NCBI GenBank assembly: GCA_012103075.1
Contig: JAAVLQ010000001.1
Location: forward strand, 2,270,001-2,334,000
Direction: 5' to 3'
DNA length: 64,000 nucleotides
From: Brucella cytisi
GTDB taxonomy: Bacteria; Pseudomonadota; Alphaproteobacteria; Rhizobiales; Rhizobiaceae
The translations under genes and the position numbers were made by a program. Shown here in pieces: positions 43,373 through 56,778 of the stretch (position 1 is its first letter; each line of letters begins with the position of its first letter). Under the pieces are notes generated by a model that saw nothing but the letters and a program-made list of their open reading frames with translations, was not told the DNA's origin and ran no database searches.

Positions 43373-44249
43373 TCATGACTGGTCGGACAGCATCCGGTAG
43401 AGCCAGCGGGCAGGCATCAGGCGCCGTGCCAGTGACCCAAGTTTCGCCGGTTTCGTCACCACATAATGCGGGCGGGGACGCGGCGCCTCCAATGCATGAA
43501 GCAGTACAGCATAGACGGCTTCCGGTCCAAGCTTGTTCTTGGATTTTGTACCGCCGCCTTCCAGTTTCGCCATCTGGCGCTGGTAAAAGCTCGCGATGCA
43601 CCGAAGCTTCCATGTCGATATTGGCTCTAGCGTGGCTGGCGGCGTTGTAGGTGAAACGCGAGGCAATCGGACCGGGCTCGATCAGCGACACATCGATACC
43701 GGAGCCTTCCAGCTCCATGCGCTGGGCGAGCATCAGCCCCTCAAGCGCAAACTTCGACGCCACATAAGCACCGCGCCATTTCATCGGTACGAGGCCGAGG
43801 ATTGACGAGCAATGCACTATACGCCCATGCCCTTGCCTGCGCATGACCGGAACCACGCGTCGGGTAAGGTCGTGCCAACCGAAGAAATTGGCCTCGAACT
43901 GCTGGCGTAAGGCTTCGACCGGCAAGTCCTCTATCGCGCCGGGTTGAGCATAAGCACCATTATTGAACAGGGCATCGAGCTTGCCGTCAGTCTGGCGCAG
44001 CACCTCATCGGCTAAGACCGCGATCGACTGCGGCTCCGTATAGTCGAGATAATGGGCTTCCATTCCCTTTGCCTTGAGTGCCGCGATATCCGCATCCTTG
44101 CGGGCGGTCGCAAAGACGCGCCAGCCACGCTCATGAAGCGCCTCGGCACAATAAGCGCCAATGCCGGAGGAACAGCCGGTGACGATGATACTGCGCTGTC
44201 GGTTCTGACCGGATTGTGCCGGAGTCATATGTCTGTTTCCCGCTGCCAT
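43373..44249 (-). CDS. Short-chain dehydrogenase/reductase, one frameshift
   Basis: NAD(P)-dependent oxidoreductase of unknown substrate. The cofactor loop is TGCSSGIGAYCAE, the catalytic Ser is in CSSILGL and the YxxxK in YVASKFALE. About 290 residues; a later start at 44228 (MTPAQSGQ) is possible. One G gained near 43592 diverts the frame; repaired, it continues SFYQRQMAKLEGGGTKSKN and ends ARWLYRMLSDQS at 43373, 33 bases before the HIG1-like gene. Divergent from the YihY gene. Confidence 0.87.
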
Positions 44250-44391
44250 TTTGGCAAGATTGCTTGATTCGGGCTCGGTTTAAAACGGGCACTGCCCTTG
44301 CAATCCGCAGACCAATGCTAGATTTAAGGCCTTGAAACACAGGCTGAACACTATCGAATACCGACCAAGGCTTTGAGGGACAAATCTGCGG

Positions 44392-45257
44392 ATGCGAAAA
44401 ATCAGACGTTTTCTCCGTCAGATCACCTATGATGTCATCGGTCATTTCAGTTCGGACGATGGCTGGGGCCTTCGCCAGCCATATAGCCCTTTCCGGCCTG
44501 ATGGCATTGTTTCCGTTCCTCATCTTTGCCACCACGCTTGCAAGCTTTCTCGGCACCAAGGAATTCGCCGATACGGCGGTGCATGTCATCTTCGATATGT
44601 GGCCGTCGAACATCGCAGCCCCAATTGCCAACGAAGTGATGAACGTGCTGACCGTGCAGCGCAGCGGGCTGCTAACGCTCAGTGTCATCGCAGCCGCCTA
44701 TTTTGCCTCCAATGGCGTGGAGGCGTTGCGCATCGCGCTCAACCGAGCATATCGCGTCACCGACCAGCGCTCGATCATTTTCTGCCGCTTGCAAAGTCTA
44801 GGCTTCGTCCTCGTCGGCACTCTGAGCCTGATGGCAATCAGCTTTCTGCTGGTTCTGGCCCCGCTTGCCGTGCGTCTTGCCGAACAATGGTTTCCCGATA
44901 TAGCACCGTTCACCGGCACAATTGCCTTCTGGCGCTATACTGTGGCAGTGGGGGTTCTGGTTCTGGCACTGTTCATGGTGCATATCTGGCTTCCAGCCGG
45001 ACGGCGCAGCCTCGGCGATATCCTGCCCGGCATATTGATCACGCTCATCGCGGCTTGCTGCCGCAATGGCCTTTGCAAAATATCTGGAAACTTTCGCCAC
45101 CTATGTGACGACCTATGCGGGCCTCGCCTCCATCATGGTGGCGATCGTCTTTCTCTATATGCTGTCAGCAATTTTCATCATCGGTGCGGAAATAAACGCT
45201 GCGATCATGATTTTTCGCAAGCGCGAACAACAACCCGAGCTTATCGACGTAAAGTAG
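44392..45257 (+). CDS. YihY/UPF0761 (BrkB-like) family inner-membrane protein, two frameshifts
   Basis: About 288 residues with six predicted helices, formerly misnamed ribonuclease BN; the function is unknown. LSGLMALFPFLIFATTLAS and the C-terminal YAGLASIMVAIVFLYMLSAIFIIGAEIN are family signatures. It starts MRKIRRFLRQITYDVIGHF. One G gained near 44473 and one base gained near 45053 split it into three frames; repaired, these read SSDDGWAFASHIALS and LIALAAAMAFAKYLE. Its 3' end overlaps the convergent EamA gene by 17 bases. Confidence 0.87.
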
Positions 45258-46099
45258 TCAGTGCAACGCCGAGCGTGGTCACTACCATACCTGCAATCTG
45301 GATTGCCGACAGCGTTTCACCAAAAATCAGATAGGCCATGATCGCGGCGGTGCCGGGCACCAGATAAAACAACGATGCGACTTTCGACATGGCGCCTTCG
45401 CGGATCATGACGAGAAGCGCCAGAATGGCACCGATAGAAATGGCGAGCGTCAGCCAGACCAGCGCAAAAATCAGCGATGGCGACCAGATCATGGCGCGTG
45501 TTTCGAAAGCAAAGGCACAGATAGCAGTCAAAATGGCCGCAGCGATGTATTGCACCGCCGTCCCGGCCTTGAGATCACCAGCCGTGCCGAACCGCTTCTG
45601 CCAGACTGTGCCAGTGCTGATCGCCACCACAGCCAAAAATGCCGCCGCCAAGCTTTTCGGATCGACACCGCTGCCAGCCGAAAACTTCGGCCATACCACC
45701 ATGGCGATGCCGCAGAAACCGATCAGAAGCCCTGTCCATTGCCGCCCGCTCGCTCGTTCTCCCCAGAAGAATGGCCGCAATCAGCGTGGTCAACATCGGC
45801 TGAAGGCCCGCCACCAGACCGGACATTCCCGCAGGCAGGCCGTGGTGAACGGCCCAGAACAAGGCGGAAAGATAAACGCCGTGGATGAGACAACCGGCAA
45901 TCGCCGCATGAAGAAGCACATCGCCTTTCGGCCAGATACTCCGGCTCGCCAGCGCCCAAAGTGTCATGATGACAGCCGCGATGGAAAAACGCACCGCCAT
46001 GAAAGTAAATGGTTCAGCATAAGGCATGGAAAGCCCGGCTCCGATAAAACCGGTGGCCCAAAGCAGGACAAACATGACGGGGAACAAACGGGCGGCCAT
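45241..46099 (-). CDS. EamA/DMT-family transporter, one frameshift
   Basis: Second permease of this superfamily in the window, about 286 residues with ten predicted helices; substrate unknown. It starts MAARLFPVMFVLLWATGFIGAG, a typical RhaT/YdcZ-type opening. One base gained near 45763 breaks it between AAILLG and ERASGRQWTGLLIGF. The C-terminal half has GAMSKVASLFYLVPGTAAIMAYLIFGE, the usual final helices. Overlaps the end of the YihY gene tail to tail. Confidence 0.86.
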
Positions 46100-46215
46100 G
46101 GCAGAACTCTCACTTTCGCGGCCCGCCTTATACCGCTTTGCGGCAAACGCCTATCGCATAAAACTGATCGCAGCGTTGAATTTGCCAAACAGCCGCCCGC
46201 ATTTTATGAAGCGGC

Positions 46216-46699
46216 ATGAACATTGAACCTGAAACCATCCGCATTCTCGTCGATGCTGACGCCTGCCCGGTGAAAGCTGAAATCTATCGCGTGGCGGAAC
46301 GGCACAATCTGCCGGTCATGCTGGTGGCCAACAGTTTCATTGCCATTCCCGCGATGCGGAGCGTGTCGAACGGGTTATCGTATCGGACAAGCTCGACGCC
46401 GCTGACGACTGGATTGCCGAGAATTCGCGACCGGGTGCAATCGTGATTACCGCCGACATTCCTTTGGCCAGCCGCTCGCTCGAAAAGGCGCTTCGGTGAT
46501 CGCACCGAACGGACGCGTTCACACCCAAAGTACCATCGGCAACACGCTAGCGACGCGCAATCTGATGGATAGTTTGCGTTCCGCAGGCGAAGTTACAGGC
46601 GGACCCGCTCCATTTTCGCCCAAGGACCGCTCTGCATTCCTTTCCGCACTTGATCTTGCCATCGTCCGGCTAAAACGTGCGGGTTTCGTCTCAGGTTGA
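46216..46699 (+). CDS. YaiI/YqxD (DUF188) family protein, two frameshifts
   Basis: About 161 residues, conserved across bacteria, with a predicted PIN/NYN-like nuclease fold ([33 protein letters not shown]); no function is established. Bases lost near 46355 (C run) and 46487 (G) split it; repaired, it reads [17 protein letters not shown] and [15 protein letters not shown]. The end overlaps the convergent LysE-type gene by 9 bases. Confidence 0.88.
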
Positions 46700-47311
46700 T
46701 CGCATTGAGGCAGTCGCGACGCCAGCACCGATCAGCAATGTTCCGCCAGCCCTATTGAAAATGCGCAGCGCGCGTTCGCTTGAGAAGAAGCGGCGTGCGC
46801 GGGTCGCCAGAAGTGCATAGGCAAAGGCATTGAGAAAAGCGAGCACGAGGAACGTGCTTTCGAAAACCAGCATCTGGGTGAGGAAATCCCGGTGCGGACT
46901 GAGAAACTGCGGAAGAAAAGCAACGAAAAAGGTGATGCTCTTCGGATTGAGCGCTGTCACGAGCCATGCGTGAACCAGCATCCGCGCCGGATGCACCTTG
47001 TCGTGTCGGGCACTGGCATGAAGTGTTCCACCAGCGCGAAACAGTTTTATGCCGAGCCAGATCAGATAAGCGGCACCTGCCCATTTAACGGCGGTGAACA
47101 CGGTTGCCGACGCTGCCAGCAGCGCACCCACGCCGAGCATGGAAAGCGTCATCGCGGTAAAGTCACCAAGGGCGACACCGACAGCCATCGGGAACGCCGC
47201 TTTCCAGCCCTGCCCCAAGGCATATGAGACAACGAGCAAGACGGTCGGCCCCGGGATGACCAGAAGCACGATGGATGCGGCGGAAAATGCAAGCCAGACT
47301 TCAAGGCTCAT
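46691..47311 (-). CDS. LysE/RhtB-family amino acid exporter
   Basis: Inner-membrane exporter of about 206 residues with six helices, uninterrupted. [32 protein letters not shown] carries the family signature PGP, and [14 protein letters not shown] is typical of the RhtB branch. The exported amino acid cannot be predicted. Start at 47311 chosen at MSLEVW; ten extra in-frame codons upstream lack family character. Confidence 0.9.
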   Translation of the reverse strand: MSLEVWLAFSAASIVLLVIPGPTVLLVVSYALGQGWKAAFPMAVGVALGDFTAMTLSMLGVGALLAASATVFTAVKWAGAAYLIWLGIKLFRAGGTLHASARHDKVHPARMLVHAWLVTALNPKSITFFVAFLPQFLSPHRDFLTQMLVFESTFLVLAFLNAFAYALLATRARRFFSSERALRIFNRAGGTLLIGAGVATASMRST

Positions 47312-47367
47312 GGGCGGTTCCCTCTCTTGAAAAGGGAGCAAGCCATTGATTTCGTCGTTTGTCGAGG

Positions 47368-49538
<2,171 letters not shown>

Positions 49539-49560
49539 TAATCGATCAACATGACGTCAT

Positions 49561-49591
49561 GTGGAATCATCTGTCGAACTGATGATTCCAC
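49561..49591 (+). terminator. Possible argH terminator
   Basis: Inverted repeat GTGGAATCATC (49561-49571) and GATGATTCCAC (49581-49591) with a 9-base loop and only three T after it. The stem is perfect but the poor T run makes rho-independent action uncertain. Confidence 0.5.
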
Positions 49592-49614
49592 TTTCGGGCA
49601 TTATGAGTTAGACC

Positions 49615-49690
49615 TAGAGCATGTCTTCCAAAAAGTGGGAACCGGTTTTGGAAGACATGCGTAAAGACAAAAACTTAGAGCAAGATCATA
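49615..49690. repeat. RIME-like dispersed repeat, copy 4, divergent variant
   Basis: Same two-part plan with different stem bases: AGAGCATGTCTTCCAAAA, then GTGGGAACCGG and TTTTGGAAGACATGC form the left hairpin (9 bp), followed by AAAACTTAGAGCAAGATC. The spacing and the GTG-GGAACCGGTTTT core parallel the GTGTGAAACGGTTTTCGG core of the other copies, so it is a second subfamily with compensatory changes. Confidence 0.7.
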
Positions 49691-49710
49691 TATTTCGGGA
49701 ACCAAAGCTG

Positions 49711-49893
49711 ATGACAGGCCGCTCCGCCATTTCTTCCGTGCTTCTGATCGCCGCGCTCGCGGCCACGCTTGCTGCTTGCGGTCGCAAGGGCCCGCTGGAG
49801 CCGCCGCCATCCTCGCTGATCACCGACGATCAGGGACACACCAAGCCGAAACCGAAGGAAGACAAGCCGATCATCCTCGACAAGCTGTTGTAA
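49711..49893 (+). CDS. LptM-like small lipoprotein
   Basis: 60-residue lipoprotein: MTGRSAISSVLLIAALAATLAACGRKGPLEPP. The lipobox LAAC marks signal peptidase II cleavage, and the mature start CGRKGPL is the hallmark of the LptM/YifL family, which helps mature the LPS transporter LptD. Commonly found between argH and lysA in proteobacteria, as here. The lysA GTG start follows 23 bases after its stop. Confidence 0.9.
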   Translation: MTGRSAISSVLLIAALAATLAACGRKGPLEPPPSSLITDDQGHTKPKPKEDKPIILDKLL

Positions 49894-49915
49894 GTTTCTG
49901 CTGCAGGGCATTCCC

Positions 49916-51179
49916 GTGAACCATTTCGAACATCGCAACGGCGTTCTTCACGCCGAAAATGTCAACCTGCCTGAAATCGCACAGGCCGTTGGCACCCCTT
50001 TTACGTTTATTCCCGCGCGACCATCGAGCGTCATTTCCGCGTGTTCAGCGAAGCCTTCGCGGGCATGGAAACGCTCGTGACCTACGCGCTGAAGGCCAAT
50101 TCGAACCTGGCCGTGCTGAAAACACTGGCGAAGCTTGGCGCCGGCGCGGACACCGTTTCGGAAGGCGAAATCCGCCGGGCGCTTGCTGCAGGCATCCCGG
50201 CCAACAAGATCGTCTTTTCAGGCGTTGGCAAGACTCCACACGAAATGGACTTCGCGCTTGAAGCGGGCATCTATTGCTTCAATGTTGAATCCGAACCAGA
50301 GCTGGAAATTCTTTCCGCTCGCGCCGTCAAGGCAGACAAGGTCGCATCCGTATCGCTGCGTATCAATCCCGATGTGGATGCGAAGACCCACGCCAAGATT
50401 TCAACGGGCAAATCTGAAAACAAGTTCGGTATTCCGCGCGTCAAGGCGCGTGAGGCTTATGCGCGCGCAGCGAGCCTGCCCGGTCTCGACGTGGTTGGCA
50501 TCGATATGCATATCGGTAGCCAGATCATCGACCTCGAACCCTTCGACAATGCATTCGCCCTGATGGCGCAACTGGTCAAGGAACTGCAGGTCGACGGTCA
50601 CAACATCCGCCATGTCGATGTTGGCGGGGACTCGGCATTCCCTACCGCACAGACAATACACCTCCGCCGCTACCCGTCGCCTATGCGGAAATCGTCGCTA
50701 AGCACATCAAGCCGCTGGGCCTGAAAACGGTGTTCGAGCCGGGACGCCTGATCGTCGGCAATGCCGGGCTTCTGGTAACGGAAGTGATCTTCGTCAAGGA
50801 AGGCGACGCCAAGAACTTCGTCATCGTGGATGCGGCAATGAACGATTTGATTCGTCCGACGCTTTATGATGCGTTCCACGACATCAAGCCTGTCACTTTG
50901 CCGAAGGATGATGCGCCGCGTATTCGTGCCGATTTTGTCGGTCCGGTCTGCGAAACAGGCGACTATCTCGGCCTCGACCGAGAAGTGGCAAAGCCTGCTC
51001 CGGGCGATCTGATTGCCGTCTGCACGACGGGTGCATATGGCGCGGTGCTTTCCAGCACCTACAACAGCCGTCTGCTCATCCCCGAAGTGCTGGTCGACGG
51101 CGACCGTTATCATGTCGTGCGTCCGCGCCGTACCTATGAAGAACTGCTCGCGCTCGATTCCGTACCGGAATGGTTATAG
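49916..51179 (+). CDS. lysA: Diaminopimelate decarboxylase, two frameshifts
   Basis: PLP enzyme that makes L-lysine from meso-diaminopimelate. The PLP lysine lies in TYALKANSN, with HIGSQI, and the C-terminal VCETGDYL holds an active-site Cys from the partner subunit. Probable GTG start at 49916 (residues NHFEHRNGVLHAENV). One T lost near 50001 (GTPFYVYSRATIERH) and one G lost near 50631 (DVGGGLGIPYRTDN) split it into three frames. About 421 residues, normal. Confidence 0.94.
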
Positions 51180-51312
51180 GTCTCGCGACCATAATTATTC
51201 ATGGCCCACATTTATCATGGCCCATAAATCTCGGGGCAAAGCCTCGCCTTTGCCATGATGCGTGTTATCCTGTCAGCCGAACCGAAATCGGCTGACGCGA
51301 AAGACGAGACCT

Positions 51313-54005
51313 ATGACTGCCCCTAAGGCGGCCCCCAGACAGATAGCAGCAACGACAGGGAAAACTCGCCGCGTCATGCGTGGGATGTTTTTCTGCGGCT
51401 GTTTTCAGGCGATGGCGCCAGCCTGCGCCGTCTGCGTCTGCGTGCCTTTCTTTCGATCAGCTTCGAGCGGTTCTGGCCGCTGATCCTGCCACTAATCCTC
51501 ATCATCGGTCTGTTTACCAGCCTGAGCTGGTTCGGCATGTTCGGCATGATGCCCCGTTGGCTGCATATCGGCGTGCTGACGCTATTCGGTATTGCCAGCC
51601 TCATTGCGCTTTATCTGCCGTTCCGGTTTCGCACCCCGGCGGAAAGCGACGTCACAAGTCGTATCGAGGCGATCAACGGTCTCGTTCACGAACCGCTTTC
51701 CGTCCAGACCGGCCATATGGCAACAGGCGAACACGATCCATTCGCTGTAGCCCTGTGGCGGGAACACCAGCGCCGCATGGCGGACCGGCTCAAGAACCTG
51801 CAATCCGGCCTGCCTTATACGCGTGTTCCCGAACATGACCCCTTCGGCATTCGTGCGGTGGTCGCGCTGCTCTTCGTGACCGCCTTCGCCTATAGCCTCA
51901 GCCCAAACAGCGGGCGCATTGCCGACGCCTTTCATATCCGTCCAAGCGATGGAACCGCCGTTGCCCGCATCGATGCATGGGTAACGCCGCCGCGCTATAC
52001 TGGCCGTGCTCCTGTCTTTCTGACCACGACGAACGACAGCGAACAGGCCGCAGTCAATGTACCGCAAGGCAGCATTCTGTCGGTCCGCGTGATCGGTGGC
52101 GGTTCCGAACGCCTGACTGCGACCGATGCGAAGGGCGAGCGCCGTGACGTACAGCCGGTAAACGCGAAGGAAGACCAGAAGGAACCTGCAGAACAGGCCG
52201 TCGTCGATGGAAGCCGCAACTTCCGCTACGATTTGCAGCAGGATGAAACCATAGCGCTTTCCGGCACCGATGCCCGCTGGAAATTTGTCGTCACGCCGGA
52301 TAATCCGCCAACGATCCGCTTCACGAAAGAGCCGGGACACGCGCTGAATGGCACATTGCAACTTTCCTATCAGATCGAGGACAACTACGCGCCGGTAAAG
52401 GCCGAAGGTGAGATCATCCCGCTCAACAATGATGAGGATGAGGAAGCCGCACCGCTCTACGATGCACCGGAACTACCGCTTGCACTGCCGCGCCGCGGTG
52501 TGAAGGACGCCACGACGTCGAAAGACCTGACCGAGCATCCTTGGGCAGGTGAAAAGTTGCGCTCACGCTGGTCGTAACCGACGCCGCCGGACAAACGGGT
52601 CGCAGCGAAACCAAGATCATCACTTTGCCCGAGCGCCCTTTCAGCAATCCACTTGCCCGCGCCGTTGCGGAACAGCGCCGTATCCTCGCGCTCGATGCGA
52701 CGCAGCGCGATCATGTGCTCGACATGCTGTCGGCAATCACGCTTCGCCCGGACGAAACCATCAAGAATGCAGCCCATTATCTGGGTCTGGTCACGATTGG
52801 TACACGTCTTCGTCTCGCCGGGAGCGATGACGCCTTGCGCGATGCAGCGGATTATATGTGGCAGGTGGCCCTTGGCATCGAAGATGGAAATCTGTCCGCC
52901 GCCGAAAAGCGCCTGCGGCAGGCACAGGAGGCCCTGAAAAACGCTCTCCAGAACGGCGCCTCACAAGAGGAGATCGAAAAGCTTTCGGCAGAGCTACGCA
53001 AGGCGATGCAGGATTTCCTGCGGGAATTCGCCCAGCGCCAGCAACAGAATCCCAATGCGCGCCAAGCCGCTCCCGATCCCAATGCGCGAATGCTGACGGA
53101 AAAAAGACCTCCAGCGCATGATGGACCAGATCGAAAATCTCGCGCGTCAGGGCTCACGCGATCAGGCGGAAGAACTGCTGTCGCAATTGCAGAGCCTGAT
53201 GAACAATCTGCAGATGGGACAGATGCAACAGGGTCAGCAAGGTCAGGGACAAGGTCAGCAGGGCCAACAAGGCCAGATGCAGCAGCAGATGAACAAGCTC
53301 GGCGAACTGATGCAACGCCAGCAAAAGACGATGAACGAAACCTTCGATCTCGATCAGAAGATGCAGCGCCAATTCGGTGGCAGCGATGGTGAGGGCGAAT
53401 TCGGCGACAACATGTTCCCGGGTGATGACGGTTCCATGGGCGGCGGACAGCCGGGCGGTGAAACCGAAAACGGCCAGAGCAAGAACGGTCAGGGCGGGAA
53501 GGGCGATGTGCCACCCGATATGGCGGAAACCATGCGCAAGCTGCAGCAGCAGCAAAAGGACCTTCAATCCGATCTGCAAAAACTGATGGACGATTTGAAA
53601 GGCATGGGTATTGAACCCGGCAACGATTTTTCGGATGCCGGAAAATCAATGGGCAACGCGACGGATGCGTTGGGCCGCAGCGAAGGTGCCGAAGCAAGCG
53701 ACCAGCAGGGCAGCGCACTCGATGCACTGCGTCGCGGCGGGCGCGACATGATGCAGAAAATGCAGCAAGCCATGGGCCAGCAAGGTCAGGGGCAAAGTGG
53801 CGCCAATGGCAGTCGGGGAAGGGATCCGCTTGGGCGCCAGCAAGGTACCGGCGACAGCGGCCTCAACGATGACGTCAAGATTCCGGGTGAAATCGATATT
53901 CAGCGCGCGCGTGAAATTCTCGATGAAATTCGCCGCAAACTTGGTAATGCCCTGACACCGCAGATGGAAAAGGAATATCTGCAGCGTCTGCTGAAGTTCG
54001 ATTGA
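51313..54005 (+). CDS. TIGR02302 (DUF4175) family membrane protein, three frameshifts
   Basis: Large alphaproteobacterial protein of unknown function, about 897 residues. Two or three N-terminal helices (WPLILPLILIIGLFTSLSWF, HIGVLTLFGIASLIALYL, AVVALLFVTAFAYSL) are followed by a beta-rich extracytoplasmic region, a helical region, and a C-terminal low-complexity segment of Gln/Gly/Met repeats (GQQGQGQGQQGQQGQMQQQM) that gives the family its low-complexity name. Bases lost near 51333 (C run) and 52553 (A run) and gained near 53104 (A run) split it into four frames; repaired, the starts of the joins read MTAPKAAPQTDSSNDR, AGEKVALTLVVTDAAG and TEKDLQRMMDQIENLAR. Follows lysA. Confidence 0.85.
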
Positions 54006-54021
54006 GAAGCAGGCCGGAGCC

Positions 54022-54559
54022 TTAATCCATCACACGACCGACAAAGGGCAACTGGCGGAAGGCGTGCCCAACGTCCATGCCATAACCGACGACAAAATAG
54101 TCGGGGCATTCGAAAGCCACGAAATCGGCATCAAGATCGACCTTGCGGCGCACGCTCTTGTCGAGAAGCACAGCAATGCTGACGCTCCGCGCTCCGCGTT
54201 CCAGCATAAGTTCGCGAACGAATTTCAGTGTCTTTCCAGACTCCAGAATATCATCGATCAGCAGTACATCGCGGTCGCGAACATCGCTGTCGATATCGCG
54301 CAGAAGACGAACTTCGGCGCTTGTCGTGCCCCTTGCCGTAGCTTGAAACCGTGATGAATTCGACATCGGGCTCCACGCCCGCATCATGCATTGCGCGGAT
54401 GAGGTCGGCTGCAAAGATGAAGGAGCCCTTCAGGATCGAAATCGTCAGCAGATTGTGGAACTTGCGTTCAGCAATGGCCTTGGCGAGCTCGAGATTACGA
54501 CCGGCAATCTCGTCCGGGCTAAAGAGAACTTCGATTGTCTTGCCACCGACTTCGGGCAT
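54022..54559 (-). CDS. hpt: Hypoxanthine phosphoribosyltransferase, one frameshift
   Basis: Purine salvage enzyme that makes IMP or GMP from the free base and PRPP. The PRPP loop is VLLIDDILESGKTL, and LLTISILKGSFIFAADL and DYFVVGYGMD fit HPRT. It starts MPEVGGKTIEVLFSP at 54559 with an AGGAG site. About 179 residues. One G gained near 54335 breaks it; repaired, SSYGKGTTSAEVRLLRD. Convergent with TIGR02302, 16 bases between stops. Confidence 0.93.
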
Positions 54560-54723
54560 CTGCTGCTTCTCCTGATCGTTCGCTTTCGCGCAGACTTTGG
54601 CGCGATCAAAGGCGCCGGAAAGGCACGCTCTATAGCATGGTTTGAGGAAATTGCACCCCACCCGATGAAGATGCTCCGGCTTCTCCATTTCCCAGCGTTA
54701 AGATTTCATATAGCGTGACATTC

Positions 54724-55671
54724 ATGCATCCAGACATCATCGAACTGCGATCATTTTACGACACCACGCTGGGCCATCTCGCGGAACGCGCCATTCGCAT
54801 GGCGCTTGCCGGCCTATGGGGTCACGTGCCGGGAGAGCGGCTTGTCGGCATGGGCTACAGCCTGCCCTATCTCGACCGCTTCAGCACTGATACGGAGCGG
54901 ACATTCGCGTTCATGCCTGCCGGTCAGGGGGGAGCCGTCGCCCGGCCCTCAGTAGAGAAAACGGCAACAGCGCTTGTTTTCGATGAGGAACTGCCGCTAC
55001 CCGATTCCTCGATCGATCGGGTGCTTATGGTGCATGCGCTGGAGTATGCGGAAAATCCGACAGAAACGCTGAAAGAGATGTGGCGTGTCCTCGCCCCAAT
55101 GGGCGGCTCGTCATCGTGGTGCCGAACCGGCGCGGTGTCTGGGCTCGCTTCGAGCATACACCCTTCGGCAGCGGGCGACCTTATAGCCGCACACAGCTGA
55201 CTACCCTGCTGCGTGAAGCGAATTTCACCGTCAGTACGGTCAGCGACGCCTTGCATTTCCCACCCGCTACGCGCCGATGGATGATGCGGCCCCTGTCTGG
55301 CGCTGGAAGGCATGGGGCGGAGACTGTGGCCAGTCTTTTCAGGCGTTCTGGTGGTGGAAGCGCAGAAGCGTCTTTATCAGGGACTGCCTGTCGCACAGCG
55401 CTCCTCGCGCCGTGTCTTCGTTCCGGTTCTTGCACCACAGGGCACACCTGTTGGTGGATTACGGAAAACACCTGTACGAACCAGCAAGACAGATCGAAAG
55501 AGCTGGGGCATTTGCGCATCATCGCCCGGGAAAACGCACAGTTGCTGCGGTCTGCAAGTATTACCGGGCAAGGTTTTTCTCGACTTGGACGCAATGGCGG
55601 GATATGCCGCCATCGTAACTTTAACCCATCGTAACTTTAACATTGACCTTTTGGCGGAGCCAAAATCATGA
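54724..55671 (+). CDS. Class I SAM-dependent methyltransferase, at least three frameshifts
   Basis: Methyltransferase of unknown target. Readable parts are [21 protein letters not shown], the post-II region [19 protein letters not shown], and [24 protein letters not shown], which are typical of a family conserved beside gloB or hisC in Rhizobiales. Bases lost near 55101 (C run), 55267 (C run) and 55316 (G run) split it. The last reliable stretch is [19 protein letters not shown] to [10 protein letters not shown] near 55440. The open frame runs on to 55671 (ATGA overlap with hisC), but family length suggests a stop nearer 55490, so the end given is uncertain. Confidence 0.75.
55609..55640. repeat. 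16-bp tandem direct repeat upstream of hisC
   Basis: CCATCGTAACTTTAAC occurs twice head to tail (55609-55624 and 55625-55640), 28 bases before the hisC start. It may be a duplicated operator or promoter element, or part of the 3' end of the methyltransferase gene. Confidence 0.7.
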
Positions 55672-56774
55672 CCGATACGCAGAACCTTACCCGTCCCCAG
55701 CCCAAGGCAGGCCTGCTCGACATCGCAGCCTACGTGCCCGGCAAGGAACATGTGGAAGGCGTTGCCAAGGTCTATAAGCTCTCTTCCAACGAAACGCCGA
55801 TCGGACCAAGCTTGCATGCGGTCGAAGCCTATCGACACGCGGGCGAGAAGCTGGAGCTTTATCCCGATGGACAGGCCGTGGCGCTACGTGAGGCGATTGC
55901 CGAAACGCAGGGGCTCAACATGGCCAACATCCTGTGCGGCAATGGTTCCGACGAGCTGCTTGGCCTGATCTGCCAGACCTATCTTGCTCCGGGCGACGAA
56001 GCCATCATCACGGAGCACGGTTTTGCCGTCTACAAGATCCAGACGCTGGGTGCCGGCGCGACGCCGATCACGGTGAAGGAGAAGAACGAGCGTATCGACG
56101 TGGATGCCATTCTGGCTGGCCTGTCGCCGCGCACGAAGATCGTCTTCATCGCCAATCCGGCCAATCCAACCGGGACCTATCTGCCTTTCGAGGAAGTCCG
56201 CCGCCTTCATGCCGGATTGCCGAAGCATGTGCTTCTGGTTCTCGATGCGGCCTATGCAGAATATGTTCGTCGCAATGACTATGAATCGGGCCTCGAACTC
56301 GTTTCATCCAACGAGAATGTTGTCATGACGCGCACCTTCTCGAAAATCCACGGGCTTCCGGGTCTACGTATTGGCTGGATGTATGCGCCGCTGCATGTGG
56401 TCGATGCCGTCAATCGCATCCGCGGGCCATTCAATATGAATTCGGCCGCCATTGCCGCCGGTGCTGCGGCCATCCGCGACCGCGCCCATGTCGAAAAATC
56501 GATTACCTACAACGACAAATGGCTTGGCTGGCTGACCGAAGAGTTCACCAGACTTGGTCTTCGGGTTACGCCGTCAGTCACGAACTTCCTGCTGATCCAT
56601 TTTCCGGACAATGGCGCGCATTCCGCCGACAAGGCCGACGAGTGGCTCTCCGGGCGTGGCTATATCCTGCGTCGCGTCGGCGGTTACGGGTTCCCCAATG
56701 CCTTGCGCATGACGGTCGGACCGGAGGAAGCCAATCGTGGCGTCGTCGTCGCCCTGACCGAATTTTTGAAGTAG
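55668..56774 (+). CDS. hisC: Histidinol-phosphate aminotransferase
   Basis: PLP aminotransferase of histidine synthesis; in Rhizobiales the paralogue next to tyrC may also serve tyrosine/phenylalanine. The PLP lysine is in [17 protein letters not shown], with NPTGTYLP and LDAAYAEYV. 368 residues, uninterrupted. Four bases separate it from the dehydrogenase gene, a frequent aromatic amino acid pairing, which makes an aromatic aminotransferase role plausible. Confidence 0.92.
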   Translation: MTDTQNLTRPQPKAGLLDIAAYVPGKEHVEGVAKVYKLSSNETPIGPSLHAVEAYRHAGEKLELYPDGQAVALREAIAETQGLNMANILCGNGSDELLGLICQTYLAPGDEAIITEHGFAVYKIQTLGAGATPITVKEKNERIDVDAILAGLSPRTKIVFIANPANPTGTYLPFEEVRRLHAGLPKHVLLVLDAAYAEYVRRNDYESGLELVSSNENVVMTRTFSKIHGLPGLRIGWMYAPLHVVDAVNRIRGPFNMNSAAIAAGAAAIRDRAHVEKSITYNDKWLGWLTEEFTRLGLRVTPSVTNFLLIHFPDNGAHSADKADEWLSGRGYILRRVGGYGFPNALRMTVGPEEANRGVVVALTEFLK

Positions 56775-56778
56775 TACA

